A DNA stretch of 64,000 nt from Panulirus ornatus (GCF_036320965.1 NC_092231.1:25505894-25569893), one strand, 5' to 3'; positions 48,197 through 60,255 are shown, counted from the first letter of the stretch. Notes: generated by a model not told the origin, from the letters alone. Translations and numbers: made by a program.

Positions 48197-48400
48197 CGCC
48201 GCATGCTGTCATTGGGCTGAACCAGGGTATATGCAGCAGCCGTAGGAAACCACGGAAAGGTTTGTGAGGCCTGTTTGTGGATTTGTGATGAGGGAGCTGA
48301 GGTTTCGATGCGCAACACATGACAGCAAGAGAGTGGATGTGAGCCAATGAGGGCATTTCTTCGTTTGTTCCTGGCGCTACCTCGCTAAGCTGGAAAATGG

Positions 48401-48403
<3 letters not shown>
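48195..48403 (+). mobile_element. RTE-related 3' end, diverged subfamily
   Basis: CATGCTGTCATTGGGCTGAA, CCACGGAAAGGTTTGTGAGG and CCTGGCGCTACCTCGCTAAG align in order with the RTE 3' end, but divergence is higher than in the other copies. (TA)n flanks both sides. Confidence 0.8.
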
Positions 48404-48404
<1 letters not shown>

Positions 48405-48471
<67 letters not shown>

Positions 48472-48474
48472 ATA

Positions 48475-48539
<65 letters not shown>
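48405..48539. repeat. (TA)n microsatellite with TGTA interruptions
   Basis: About 135 bp of TA with a few G substitutions at 48460-48481. Confidence 0.98.
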
Positions 48540-48541
<2 letters not shown>

Positions 48542-49030
48542 ATAAAGCTTCTGTAATGTGTAAGCCTTCTTGAGTCTTACAAATATTTCCCATAAGGAAC
48601 AGTGCTGCACCATACAGTGGGAGGTTCTATGACAACATCTCCCATTTCAAGTGAAGGTCTGTGAATGTTTCTTCTTATACGTTCCCCTCTCGTTGATTGA
48701 TGGCCTCGAGAGAGTGTCCTCGACTCAATACATCCATCACATAGCCCTACGTATTTGTTAACCCCTCTATTAACTCCGCACAAGGGTCTACTTCACAGCA
48801 AACAAAGTCGAGATTCTCCTCGTAACATTAATCATCATGAACCTTTTTGCTATCCAAGAAAATGTTGAATGTTGAATTATTTCCAGGACGCCCGAGTTAT
48901 AGCCACTTGACAAATTGGGTGATTATTCTTGGCTCTGGCTATTTATCAGGAGCGACGGCCGACACCAAAAAATACTTAAGCCTACACCAGCCGCCTACTG
49001 CTGCTGCCTCCTCTCCTGAATAGGGGAGGG
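48540..49030. other. No recognised gene; unassigned sequence
   Basis: Nothing assignable. It lies upstream of a short RT relic. Confidence 0.4.
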
Positions 49031-49069
49031 GAGGGGGGGAGATATTGATGTCAATGTAAGGAGACGTCG

Positions 49070-49150
49070 GTAAATGGGTTAGGGGTCACCAGTGGCGTGC
49101 CGCAAGGCTCCGTCTTGGGACCTTTAATGTTCCTGATCTTCGCGATTCAG
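49070..49150 (+). pseudogene. Isolated reverse transcriptase motif relic (CR1/Jockey group)
   Basis: The plus strand from 49088 reads TSGVPQGSVLGPLMFLIFA, the signature RT motif-B region of CR1/Jockey-group LINEs. The flanks lose similarity within about 30 bases. It has no relation to the RTE motif B (GLRQGCVMSP), so it comes from a different LINE clade. Confidence 0.75.
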
Positions 49151-49458
49151 CAGCAGCTATATGGTGTGTGTGATTATAGTAAATTCCTTTATGCGATTCT
49201 CGTACTAACTTGATGATCATATTTATGCTGTATTTACTTTTTCAACTTTTTTTCTTGCGTTAAAGATGCTACGTAGAAATTATATCGCGTCTTACTATTT
49301 AAGTTTTACTTTCCAAGGGTACCAACATCTACCTCAAAGTTCTCTTAGACTGAAAGTCTGTTCATCGGTCATCTTCTGCGAACATGAAGCACAGTTACCA
49401 GTCTGGTCGTGCGTCTTGCAAATGCCATTGTGAAAACGACGATGACAGTGTCACGGTC

Positions 49459-49459
<1 letters not shown>

Positions 49460-49537
<78 letters not shown>
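49460..49537. repeat. (CT)n microsatellite
   Basis: About 39 CT units. Confidence 0.98.
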
Positions 49538-49541
<4 letters not shown>

Positions 49542-49584
49542 GCCCATGCAGTAGCCACTGGAGCACAAGGGTACGGCTCTGGAT

Positions 49585-49630
49585 CACACCGTTGTACCCA
49601 AGGGTTGTACCGTCGTGCTCAAGGACTGAA
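49585..49630 (-). repeat. 21-bp superfamily, short locus (2 units)
   Basis: GGGTTGTACCGTCGTGCTCA is a near-exact reverse complement of the CCTTGAGCACGACGGTAC unit, with a partial second unit before it. Confidence 0.75.
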
Positions 49631-49639
49631 AATCTTTAG

Positions 49640-50310
49640 GGAGTTTTTTGATGTGAGGTTGAATCCTTCTCGCCACCCCCCTCCACAGAATCGAGTGGGT
49701 GGTTAATTGTGGTGTGGTAGTGGTGGTAGTTGTGGTGTGGTGGTGGTGTGTTGGTGGTGATGGTGGTGGTAAGATGGGTTCCTGTTCTTCATCTGTTTTG
49801 TCCTTTGGGTGTAACTACCTTGTGTATGTCATGGAGGAAGGGAGGTGACCCCTCCCGCGATCACCAGGACATAACAGGTAACACGATCCTCTTGTCTTGT
49901 GAGCGATGGAGGCATTCTTTTCCGAAGTCTTCCTGCCAGCTTTCGTAATCTTTCATTAGGCTTTCTCGCTCTCCCTTCAATTCGTATCATTTCTTACGGC
50001 TGTCTCTCGTTCCTTCACTTCCTCCACCTCCACCTGTTCTTCCTCCTCCTCCTCCTTCTCCGTGTCCTCCTCCTTCCCCCACTTGAAGAGGTAGAAGCTG
50101 TGAGGCTGAAGGGCCCTCCAGCTCAGCTGCACATGGGGCCTTGCGGAGCTCTGCAAGAGGGTTTGTTCTCATTAGGCGCGCGTCTCCCGGATTAGAATAC
50201 CAGACTCCATGTTCAGGGAAGGTGGAGTGCCTTTTGCACGCTGTCGAGAGATGCTACTCCAAGCTGGCACCCCTCCGCTCGTCTCCTGCGTCTTCTCTTA
50301 CGCCTCTTCT
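49640..50310. other. No recognised gene; unassigned sequence
   Basis: GTGGTG-rich stretch at 49710-49770 and CTCCTC-rich stretch at 50040-50080. Frames carry no known motif. Confidence 0.4.
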
Positions 50311-50318
50311 CTTCTCCT

Positions 50319-50319
<1 letters not shown>

Positions 50320-50393
<74 letters not shown>

Positions 50394-50404
50394 CTATCTA
50401 TCTC
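50320..50404. repeat. (CT)n microsatellite with ATCT tail
   Basis: About 34 CT units followed by TATCTGTCTATCTATCTCC. Confidence 0.97.
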
Positions 50405-50719
50405 CTTTTTTCCCTTCTATTTTCTCGTTCTTCACTAATCTCATTTCTCTTTTGTTTCTCACCAGTATTTTTCTCCAGCGTCACTTCCCATCTCTTCACA
50501 TTTTCTTCCTTCACTCTCTCTTCGCCTTCCCCCTTAGTCCATCTGTCATATCGCTTCCTCAGTTTCATTACCGTCTATCGTTTTCTTCATGTTAAGCCCT
50601 TCTCTGCAACTCCTTTCGTCACGCAAGTATAACGTCTTGATATATTACCGTTCTTGTACCGAGCCTCACCTAACTAACCTCACAATCTCATACCTTCCTT
50701 CTTGTCTCATTACACTTCC

Positions 50720-51105
50720 TTCCCTTGGAGGAACACTCTGATTTATTGTCCTGTTTCCACCTATGTAATTCAGTTTCCTCCTGCAGATTACCTCGCTGAA
50801 ATCCATTTGATCCTCTGTTATATGGCTTTCCCATTTACTGTCCACCAGCAGATTACTTCGTCATGCACCATCACGTCTTCTGTAATATGGATTTCCCATG
50901 TACTGTCCATCCAGCAGATAACTTCGTCATAAACCATCAGGTCTACAGTTATCTGGCTTTCCCATACACTTTCCTCCAGCAGATAACCTCGTCATAGATT
51001 ATCAGGTCTTCAATTATTTGGTTTTCCAATGTACTGTCCTCCAGCAGGTAACCTAGTCAGACCAGCATGTCTTCTGTTATGTGGATATCCCTTGTACTGT
51101 CCTTT
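50720..51105 (-). repeat. 65-bp satellite, locus 3 (~6 units, inverted)
   Basis: CAGCAGAT words at 50846, 50912, 50977 and 51043 are spaced 65-66 bp. The units are the reverse complement of the repeat at 8975 and 26821 (CTGGCTTTCCCAT, GTACTGTCC, CAGGTCTTC). Confidence 0.88.
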
Positions 51106-51109
51106 CCAC

Positions 51110-52025
51110 TTCTTTCCATTCTTTATCCTGTGCCATTGATGCTCACATCTCTTCCCCTTCCCTCTTTTGACCTTTCCACTCTCGTCCTTATCTTACTGGT
51201 TCACTAATGTACTTCTGTCCCATTTCCAGTTTAGCCACCTCTCCATCACAGTAGAGCTCCCAACTTCTAACCTCCCTGACACCACCCATGTCTCCAACGT
51301 CTCAAACCTTCTCCCTTGGTCTTGTTGCTCCGCTCTTCCATCCACAGGTCGTAGAGGCTCTGTGGAATCACCAGCACAAACCAGAGTCGCTGGGCTGAGT
51401 TGGCTAAATGTTCCTGCATTATCCAAGTTTATGCCGCGGAGACGCGATTCTGCCGGCAACAGCATAGTTGGAGGTTGTGTTAGGAAATGCAGCGTAACCT
51501 CACGTCACGAAGTCAGGTTTGCATTGGCACGCTGTGTTTGCACAGGACGTACGCCTACACGCTGAAGTGCTCAGCTAATAGTTAGCTTCCAGATTAACTC
51601 CCTTTTTTTGTATTCTTCTTGCTCACTCATTTCTGACGCAGACCAAGAATATTGTATACTGAGATTCGAACTTTGTACTTACTAGTTATCTCATGACTCA
51701 CTCCTTCCCAAGTTGCTATATAGTATCCAGAGTACAGTGGAGGGGAAAGACTGTTATTATTGTGTTCGTCCAGTTAGTAGGGTCTTGATATCGTTTTGTC
51801 TTTTTCAGTCAGTGTGGTCTTGATACCTTCGTCTTGATGTGTTCAGTCATTGGATCCTATTACCTTCATCTTGTCTCGTTCAGTCAGGGGAGCGCTGGCG
51901 CCTTCATCTTGTCCAGTTGTGGAAGTACCGAATGATCTGAAGTTTTACAAATGGTTGTTATTTCTCATGATATCGTCTGGACGTAAGGAACTTCAAGTTT
52001 ATATTTCTACACATGTGCTTTTCTT
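51110..52025. other. No recognised gene; unassigned sequence
   Basis: A 132-residue plus-strand frame (51167-51565) has balanced composition but no motif I recognise. It could be an exon or chance. Confidence 0.4.
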
Positions 52026-52027
52026 TG

Positions 52028-52178
52028 GAAGGTCTGAAAATCCTCTCCTCCTGTATCATCACTTTCGAAAAGTAGGAACAGGTGATGAAGGAGCCAAGCG
52101 AGGATTGTTCCTCGAAGGCTCAGTCGTCTCTGTTCATGACGCTGCCTCGTTTAAGGTTGAAAAGGCGAGGAGGTAAGT
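52028..52178 (+). mobile_element. Short RTE-derived element, old partial copy
   Basis: GGTCTGAAAATCCTCTCCTC, TTTCGAAAAGTAGGAACAGG, CTCGAAGGCTCAGTCGTCTC and GACGCTGCCTCG follow the order of the short element, but at high divergence. The head is missing. Confidence 0.7.
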
Positions 52179-52624
52179 AGATACAGGCTGCTGTAGTTAC
52201 TGATACATACTCACACGAAGTAATGTAGTATGTGCTTTTATGTATCTTATTAATATATACAAGACAGTCAATCGTGTTTTCTTTCTCTTTGTGGATGTTG
52301 GGTCCTTTTCCATTCATTCCGTTCTGTCTCCTTCCATCTGTCTGTTTCCCAACGTTTGCTATTTAGCCCCTTCCACCATGCTAAGCCACCCTATTGGTCA
52401 TCCCTCCCATCCCATCAACCACCTCTTTTCCACCTTTCTTATCGAGCCGACCTCTCTTACAAGAGTTACTTCCTGTCCCATTTCCCTCATTTACTCTTCC
52501 ATCCATGTCAGTAAAGCCATGCTTCCCATCCCATCTTCCACCTTCCATTAATCGTTGCATGTATGTGTCTCAGTACATTTCTCCTTTTCATCAGCCTTAT
52601 CTCCCTTCACAAATGTCCCACATC

Positions 52625-52765
52625 ATTGACCCCTTGAGCACGGCGGTACGGGACTTGGGTAATGGTCTTTGACCTGTTGGATCGGAGGGTCGTATCGTCG
52701 TGCTCAAAGGATCTTATCGTCGTATTCAAGGGTCGCACATTCGTGCCAAGAAGGTGACCCACTTG
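52625..52765. repeat. 21-bp superfamily, units in both orientations
   Basis: CCCTTGAGCACGGCGGTACG (plus) near 52631, then GGGTCGTATCGTCGTGCTCA (minus) near 52687 and further minus variants to 52760. It lies about 100 bp before the giant 33-bp array. Confidence 0.75.
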
Positions 52766-52870
52766 ATTTAATACAGACGTAACACACGTATGTGAGGGTT
52801 GGACTAGGTGTCATTCTGGGTTATGTTAATGAGCGTCTGTGCCAATAATTTATGTATGGCGGGACTTGGG

Positions 52871-55800
52871 GTAGCCTGTCTTGACTCAGGGTCGTTCTTT
52901 CGTGTAGCCTGTCTTGACTCAGGGTCGTTCTTTCGTGTAGCCTGTCTTGACTCAGGGTCGTTCTTTCGTGTAGCCTGTCTTGACTCAGGGTCGTTCTTTC
53001 GTGTAGCCTGTCTTGACTCAGGGTCGTTCTTTCGTGTAGCCTGTCTTGACTCAGGGTCGTTCTTTCGTGTAGCCTGTCTTGACTCAGGGTCGTTCTTTCG
53101 TGTAGCCTGTCTTGACTCAGGGTCGTTCTTTCGTGTAGCCTGTCTTGACTCAGGGTCGTTCTTTCGTGTAGCCTGTCTTGACTCAGGGTCGTTCTTTCGT
53201 GTAGCCTGTCTTGACTCAGGGTCGTTCTTTCGTGTAGCCTGTCTTGACTCAGGGTCGTTCTTTCGTGTAGCCTGTCTTGACTCAGGGTCGTTCTTTCGTG
53301 TAGCCTGTCTTGACTCAGGGTCGTTCTTTCGTGTAGCCTGTCTTGACTCAGGGTCGTTCTTTCGTGTAGCCTGTCTTGACTCAGGGTCGTTCTTTCGTGT
53401 AGCCTGTCTTGACTCAGGGTCGTTCTTTCGTGTAGCCTGTCTTGACTCAGGGTCGTTCTTTCGTGTAGCCTGTCTTGACTCAGGGTCGTTCTTTCGTGTA
53501 GCCTGTCTTGACTCAGGGTCGTTCTTTCGTGTAGCCTGTCTTGACTCAGGGTCGTTCTTTCGTGTAGCCTGTCTTGACTCAGGGTCGTTCTTTCGTGTAG
53601 CCTGTCTTGACTCAGGGTCGTTCTTTCGTGTAGCCTGTCTTGACTCAGGGTCGTTCTTTCGTGTAGCCTGTCTTGACTCAGGGTCGTTCTTTCGTGTAGC
53701 CTGTCTTGACTCAGGGTCGTTCTTTCGTGTAGCCTGTCTTGACTCAGGGTCGTTCTTTCGTGTAGCCTGTCTTGACTCAGGGTCGTTCTTTCGTGTAGCC
53801 TGTCTTGACTCAGGGTCGTTCTTTCGTGTAGCCTGTCTTGACTCAGGGTCGTTCTTTCGTGTAGCCTGTCTTGACTCAGGGTCGTTCTTTCGTGTAGCCT
53901 GTCTTGACTCAGGGTCGTTCTTTCGTGTAGCCTGTCTTGACTCAGGGTCGTTCTTTCGTGTAGCCTGTCTTGACTCAGGGTCGTTCTTTCGTGTAGCCTG
54001 TCTTGACTCAGGGTCGTTCTTTCGTGTAGCCTGTCTTGACTCAGGGTCGTTCTTTCGTGTAGCCTGTCTTGACTCAGGGTCGTTCTTTCGTGTAGCCTGT
54101 CTTGACTCAGGGTCGTTCTTTCGTGTAGCCTGTCTTGACTCAGGGTCGTTCTTTCGTGTAGCCTGTCTTGACTCAGGGTCGTTCTTTCGTGTAGCCTGTC
54201 TTGACTCAGGGTCGTTCTTTCGTGTAGCCTGTCTTGACTCAGGGTCGTTCTTTCGTGTAGCCTGTCTTGACTCAGGGTCGTTCTTTCGTGTAGCCTGTCT
54301 TGACTCAGGGTCGTTCTTTCGTGTAGCCTGTCTTGACTCAGGGTCGTTCTTTCGTGTAGCCTGTCTTGACTCAGGGTCGTTCTTTCGTGTAGCCTGTCTT
54401 GACTCAGGGTCGTTCTTTCGTGTAGCCTGTCTTGACTCAGGGTCGTTCTTTCGTGTAGCCTGTCTTGACTCAGGGTCGTTCTTTCGTGTAGCCTGTCTTG
54501 ACTCAGGGTCGTTCTTTCGTGTAGCCTGTCTTGACTCAGGGTCGTTCTTTCGTGTAGCCTGTCTTGACTCAGGGTCGTTCTTTCGTGTAGCCTGTCTTGA
54601 CTCAGGGTCGTTCTTTCGTGTAGCCTGTCTTGACTCAGGGTCGTTCTTTCGTGTAGCCTGTCTTGACTCAGGGTCGTTCTTTCGTGTAGCCTGTCTTGAC
54701 TCAGGGTCGTTCTTTCGTGTAGCCTGTCTTGACTCAGGGTCGTTCTTTCGTGTAGCCTGTCTTGACTCAGGGTCGTTCTTTCGTGTAGCCTGTCTTGACT
54801 CAGGGTCGTTCTTTCGTGTAGCCTGTCTTGACTCAGGGTCGTTCTTTCGTGTAGCCTGTCTTGACTCAGGGTCGTTCTTTCGTGTAGCCTGTCTTGACTC
54901 AGGGTCGTTCTTTCGTGTAGCCTGTCTTGACTCAGGGTCGTTCTTTCGTGTAGCCTGTCTTGACTCAGGGTCGTTCTTTCGTGTAGCCTGTCTTGACTCA
55001 GGGTCGTTCTTTCGTGTAGCCTGTCTTGACTCAGGGTCGTTCTTTCGTGTAGCCTGTCTTGACTCAGGGTCGTTCTTTCGTGTAGCCTGTCTTGACTCAG
55101 GGTCGTTCTTTCGTGTAGCCTGTCTTGACTCAGGGTCGTTCTTTCGTGTAGCCTGTCTTGACTCAGGGTCGTTCTTTCGTGTAGCCTGTCTTGACTCAGG
55201 GTCGTTCTTTCGTGTAGCCTGTCTTGACTCAGGGTCGTTCTTTCGTGTAGCCTGTCTTGACTCAGGGTCGTTCTTTCGTGTAGCCTGTCTTGACTCAGGG
55301 TCGTTCTTTCGTGTAGCCTGTCTTGACTCAGGGTCGTTCTTTCGTGTAGCCTGTCTTGACTCAGGGTCGTTCTTTCGTGTAGCCTGTCTTGACTCAGGGT
55401 CGTTCTTTCGTGTAGCCTGTCTTGACTCAGGGTCGTTCTTTCGTGTAGCCTGTCTTGACTCAGGGTCGTTCTTTCGTGTAGCCTGTCTTGACTCAGGGTC
55501 GTTCTTTCGTGTAGCCTGTCTTGACTCAGGGTCGTTCTTTCGTGTAGCCTGTCTTGACTCAGGGTCGTTCTTTCGTGTAGCCTGTCTTGACTCAGGGTCG
55601 TTCTTTCGTGTAGCCTGTCTTGACTCAGGGTCGTTCTTTCGTGTAGCCTGTCTTGACTCAGGGTCGTTCTTTCGTGTAGCCTGTCTTGACTCAGGGTCGT
55701 TCTTTCGTGTAGCCTGTCTTGACTCAGGGTCGTTCTTTCGTGTAGCCTGTCTTGACTCAGGGTCGTTCTTTCGTGTAGCCTGTCTTGACTCAGGGTCGTT

Positions 55801-58480
55801 CTTTCGTGTAGCCTGTCTTGACTCAGGGTCGTTCTTTCGTGTAGCCTGTCTTGACTCAGGGTCGTTCTTTCGTGTAGCCTGTCTTGACTCAGGGTCGTTC
55901 TTTCGTGTAGCCTGTCTTGACTCAGGGTCGTTCTTTCGTGTAGCCTGTCTTGACTCAGGGTCGTTCTTTCGTGTAGCCTGTCTTGACTCAGGGTCGTTCT
56001 TTCGTGTAGCCTGTCTTGACTCAGGGTCGTTCTTTCGTGTAGCCTGTCTTGACTCAGGGTCGTTCTTTCGTGTAGCCTGTCTTGACTCAGGGTCGTTCTT
56101 TCGTGTAGCCTGTCTTGACTCAGGGTCGTTCTTTCGTGTAGCCTGTCTTGACTCAGGGTCGTTCTTTCGTGTAGCCTGTCTTGACTCAGGGTCGTTCTTT
56201 CGTGTAGCCTGTCTTGACTCAGGGTCGTTCTTTCGTGTAGCCTGTCTTGACTCAGGGTCGTTCTTTCGTGTAGCCTGTCTTGACTCAGGGTCGTTCTTTC
56301 GTGTAGCCTGTCTTGACTCAGGGTCGTTCTTTCGTGTAGCCTGTCTTGACTCAGGGTCGTTCTTTCGTGTAGCCTGTCTTGACTCAGGGTCGTTCTTTCG
56401 TGTAGCCTGTCTTGACTCAGGGTCGTTCTTTCGTGTAGCCTGTCTTGACTCAGGGTCGTTCTTTCGTGTAGCCTGTCTTGACTCAGGGTCGTTCTTTCGT
56501 GTAGCCTGTCTTGACTCAGGGTCGTTCTTTCGTGTAGCCTGTCTTGACTCAGGGTCGTTCTTTCGTGTAGCCTGTCTTGACTCAGGGTCGTTCTTTCGTG
56601 TAGCCTGTCTTGACTCAGGGTCGTTCTTTCGTGTAGCCTGTCTTGACTCAGGGTCGTTCTTTCGTGTAGCCTGTCTTGACTCAGGGTCGTTCTTTCGTGT
56701 AGCCTGTCTTGACTCAGGGTCGTTCTTTCGTGTAGCCTGTCTTGACTCAGGGTCGTTCTTTCGTGTAGCCTGTCTTGACTCAGGGTCGTTCTTTCGTGTA
56801 GCCTGTCTTGACTCAGGGTCGTTCTTTCGTGTAGCCTGTCTTGACTCAGGGTCGTTCTTTCGTGTAGCCTGTCTTGACTCAGGGTCGTTCTTTCGTGTAG
56901 CCTGTCTTGACTCAGGGTCGTTCTTTCGTGTAGCCTGTCTTGACTCAGGGTCGTTCTTTCGTGTAGCCTGTCTTGACTCAGGGTCGTTCTTTCGTGTAGC
57001 CTGTCTTGACTCAGGGTCGTTCTTTCGTGTAGCCTGTCTTGACTCAGGGTCGTTCTTTCGTGTAGCCTGTCTTGACTCAGGGTCGTTCTTTCGTGTAGCC
57101 TGTCTTGACTCAGGGTCGTTCTTTCGTGTAGCCTGTCTTGACTCAGGGTCGTTCTTTCGTGTAGCCTGTCTTGACTCAGGGTCGTTCTTTCGTGTAGCCT
57201 GTCTTGACTCAGGGTCGTTCTTTCGTGTAGCCTGTCTTGACTCAGGGTCGTTCTTTCGTGTAGCCTGTCTTGACTCAGGGTCGTTCTTTCGTGTAGCCTG
57301 TCTTGACTCAGGGTCGTTCTTTCGTGTAGCCTGTCTTGACTCAGGGTCGTTCTTTCGTGTAGCCTGTCTTGACTCAGGGTCGTTCTTTCGTGTAGCCTGT
57401 CTTGACTCAGGGTCGTTCTTTCGTGTAGCCTGTCTTGACTCAGGGTCGTTCTTTCGTGTAGCCTGTCTTGACTCAGGGTCGTTCTTTCGTGTAGCCTGTC
57501 TTGACTCAGGGTCGTTCTTTCGTGTAGCCTGTCTTGACTCAGGGTCGTTCTTTCGTGTAGCCTGTCTTGACTCAGGGTCGTTCTTTCGTGTAGCCTGTCT
57601 TGACTCAGGGTCGTTCTTTCGTGTAGCCTGTCTTGACTCAGGGTCGTTCTTTCGTGTAGCCTGTCTTGACTCAGGGTCGTTCTTTCGTGTAGCCTGTCTT
57701 GACTCAGGGTCGTTCTTTCGTGTAGCCTGTCTTGACTCAGGGTCGTTCTTTCGTGTAGCCTGTCTTGACTCAGGGTCGTTCTTTCGTGTAGCCTGTCTTG
57801 ACTCAGGGTCGTTCTTTCGTGTAGCCTGTCTTGACTCAGGGTCGTTCTTTCGTGTAGCCTGTCTTGACTCAGGGTCGTTCTTTCGTGTAGCCTGTCTTGA
57901 CTCAGGGTCGTTCTTTCGTGTAGCCTGTCTTGACTCAGGGTCGTTCTTTCGTGTAGCCTGTCTTGACTCAGGGTCGTTCTTTCGTGTAGCCTGTCTTGAC
58001 TCAGGGTCGTTCTTTCGTGTAGCCTGTCTTGACTCAGGGTCGTTCTTTCGTGTAGCCTGTCTTGACTCAGGGTCGTTCTTTCGTGTAGCCTGTCTTGACT
58101 CAGGGTCGTTCTTTCGTGTAGCCTGTCTTGACTCAGGGTCGTTCTTTCGTGTAGCCTGTCTTGACTCAGGGTCGTTCTTTCGTGTAGCCTGTCTTGACTC
58201 AGGGTCGTTCTTTCGTGTAGCCTGTCTTGACTCAGGGTCGTTCTTTCGTGTAGCCTGTCTTGACTCAGGGTCGTTCTTTCGTGTAGCCTGTCTTGACTCA
58301 GGGTCGTTCTTTCGTGTAGCCTGTCTTGACTCAGGGTCGTTCTTTCGTGTAGCCTGTCTTGACTCAGGGTCGTTCTTTCGTGTAGCCTGTCTTGACTCAG
58401 GGTCGTTCTTTCGTGTAGCCTGTCTTGACTCAGGGTCGTTCTTTCGTGTAGCCTGTCTTGACTCAGGGTCGTTCTTTCGT
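52871..58480. repeat. Giant 33-bp satellite: 170 identical units
   Basis: One unit is 52871-52903. The array spans 5,610 bp, exactly 170 x 33. All units I read are identical, and the uniform translation in one plus and two minus frames (11-residue repeats RVACLDSGSFF, KNDPESRQATR, ERTTLSQDRLH) supports this. Each unit contains TTGACTCAGG, which holds TGACTCA, a perfect AP-1/bZIP consensus. The left flank is unrelated, while the right flank (58481-58510) holds a decayed half-unit (GTTGTTCTTTTGACT). The 1,887-1,952-codon ORFs across it exist because 33 is a multiple of three and the unit lacks stops in those frames. I do not call them genes. Confidence 0.98.
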
Positions 58481-58554
58481 CCAACTAACCCTGGGGTTGT
58501 TCTTTTGACTGGCATAACTTTGTATGTGTCTGTCTGTCTTCTTTCCTTTTCTTG

Positions 58555-58860
58555 CTTCACTACAAAGGAAAGAATGGAGGAACCTCTCCTTACCAGGAAA
58601 GAAGGAATGGAAGAACCTCTCCTCATTAGGGATGAAGGAATCTTCTCACTAGGGGTGAAAAAATGATTGAACCTTTCTTCGTTAGGAAGGAAGCAGTGAA
58701 GGAAACTCTCCTCATTAGGAAGGATTGAAGTGACCTTCCCTTACTAGGAAGTAAGGAATGAAAGAACCTCTCGTCACTAGGAAGGAAGAAGTCAAGGAAC
58801 CTCTCCTAACAAGGAAGAAAGACATCTCACTCAGAAGGAAGGAAGGGGGGATAGAGATTC
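58555..58860. repeat. Degenerate ~38-bp minisatellite
   Basis: GGAAGAACCTCTCCTCATTA and AGGAAGGAAGCAGTGAAGGA variants repeat about seven times just after the giant array. Confidence 0.75.
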
Positions 58861-58984
58861 ATTTATTCCCATGCTTCACCTATTCAAGACGTGTTCCGTA
58901 AAGTTTTGTGAAGTTCTATGATGATTATGATAGATGACTTCATCTTGTGATAACTCATCAACACCACCAGTTATATGATATTCC

Positions 58985-59700
58985 AAAGTAGAACCTAAAG
59001 TTTATGAACTTTGATAACTCAGTGTATCTCTGATAAGACTTCTTTGACCTTGAACTTTGTCAGAACACACCAGGCCAATACAAGTTTCCAAAGACTGGTA
59101 CCTTATGTTGAACTTTTATTGAACAGAACGGTGTGACAGGATCGCGTCTTGGAACTTTCTGATCTTACCGTATCGTAAAGCTACACTGTCAACATATCGC
59201 AGAACTTGCTCTGCTTCACTACCACAGCATTGAACTTTTTACCAACCACCCGTACCATAAAACTTCATTCATAAATGGTCGACCTTCCTAACCGTATAGC
59301 AGAACTTACTGACATCATCTTAGGGTAGAAATGTCTCATGACATTTCGAACTTGGAACGTTGACGTGACCAGAACTTAAGAAAAAGCTTTTTGACGGCTG
59401 CTGGTCATAGAGCTTGCTGACAGCATCACAGTATGGAACTTTCCCAGTACCAACGTTCTTCAGGTCTGAATGTGATGTTATCTTAACCTAAATCTTGTTC
59501 CCAGCTTCACAGCTTCGAACCAAACCCCTCCAGTGCCATCATATTACACTAGGAACCTTTTTCTATAATGGGTTCACAGTATAGAACTTCCTAAGAACCC
59601 CCTAAAATTGGACCTTGGATAGAAAGTTTGTATCTCCACGTCTTAGAGAGTCACATTGTTATAAAACTTTTTCCCTCCGTGGTTAGAACTTTTTCTTAAC
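58985..59700. repeat. Degenerate ~40-bp repeat with AGAACTT words
   Basis: AGAACTT/TGGAACTTT recur about every 35-45 bp together with CTGACATCAT and CACAGTATA words. This is an old array with no clear consensus. Confidence 0.55.
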
Positions 59701-59727
59701 CACGTCCCCCTATAAACACACACATAC

Positions 59728-59836
<109 letters not shown>

Positions 59837-59989
59837 ATCGATCAAGTCTTGCAACCTGCTATGCGAAGTGTCACTCCCCGGCGCCTTCCTCCAGAACCAA
59901 GGCGCTGTCAAAGCGAACGTCAGCTTGACAACACTTGATACTTGCACGCCTGGGGCAAGGTGGCTGTGTTCCCGCCAGTAGATGTCTTT

Positions 59990-60255
59990 ATGTCGGTATA
60001 TATGGGTTATGATCGTCTGTCAGTATCTAAGGGGTATGATCCTCTACAGGCCTGTGGCTTATGATCCTCTGTCAGTACCTGTGGGTTATATGATCTTATG
60101 TTAGTATATATGGGTTATGATCCTATGCCATTATCTGTGGGTTTATGATCCTCTGTCAGTACCTGTGGGTTATATGATCTTATGTTAGTATATATGGGTT
60201 ATGATCCTATGCCATTATCTGTGGGTTATGATCCTCCGTCAATTTCTTTGGGCTG
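59990..60255. repeat. ~30-bp minisatellite with a ~90-bp higher-order repeat
   Basis: TATGATCCTCTGTCAGTACC units. The block running from GTGGGTTATATGATCTTATG through GGGTTATGATCCTATGCCAT occurs twice. Confidence 0.85.

Noticed and set aside
51167..51565. 132-residue plus-strand ORF as a host exon
   Set aside because: No recognised domain. Length is compatible with chance in a 64-kb window.
52871..58480. CRISPR array
   Set aside because: The 33-bp units follow each other with no spacers, no cas genes are nearby, and the rest of the window is eukaryotic.
52804..58666. ORFs of 1,887-1,952 codons as giant repeat proteins
   Set aside because: They exist only because the 33-bp unit is divisible by three and has no stop in those frames. 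They overlap on both strands, and no non-repeat domain is attached.
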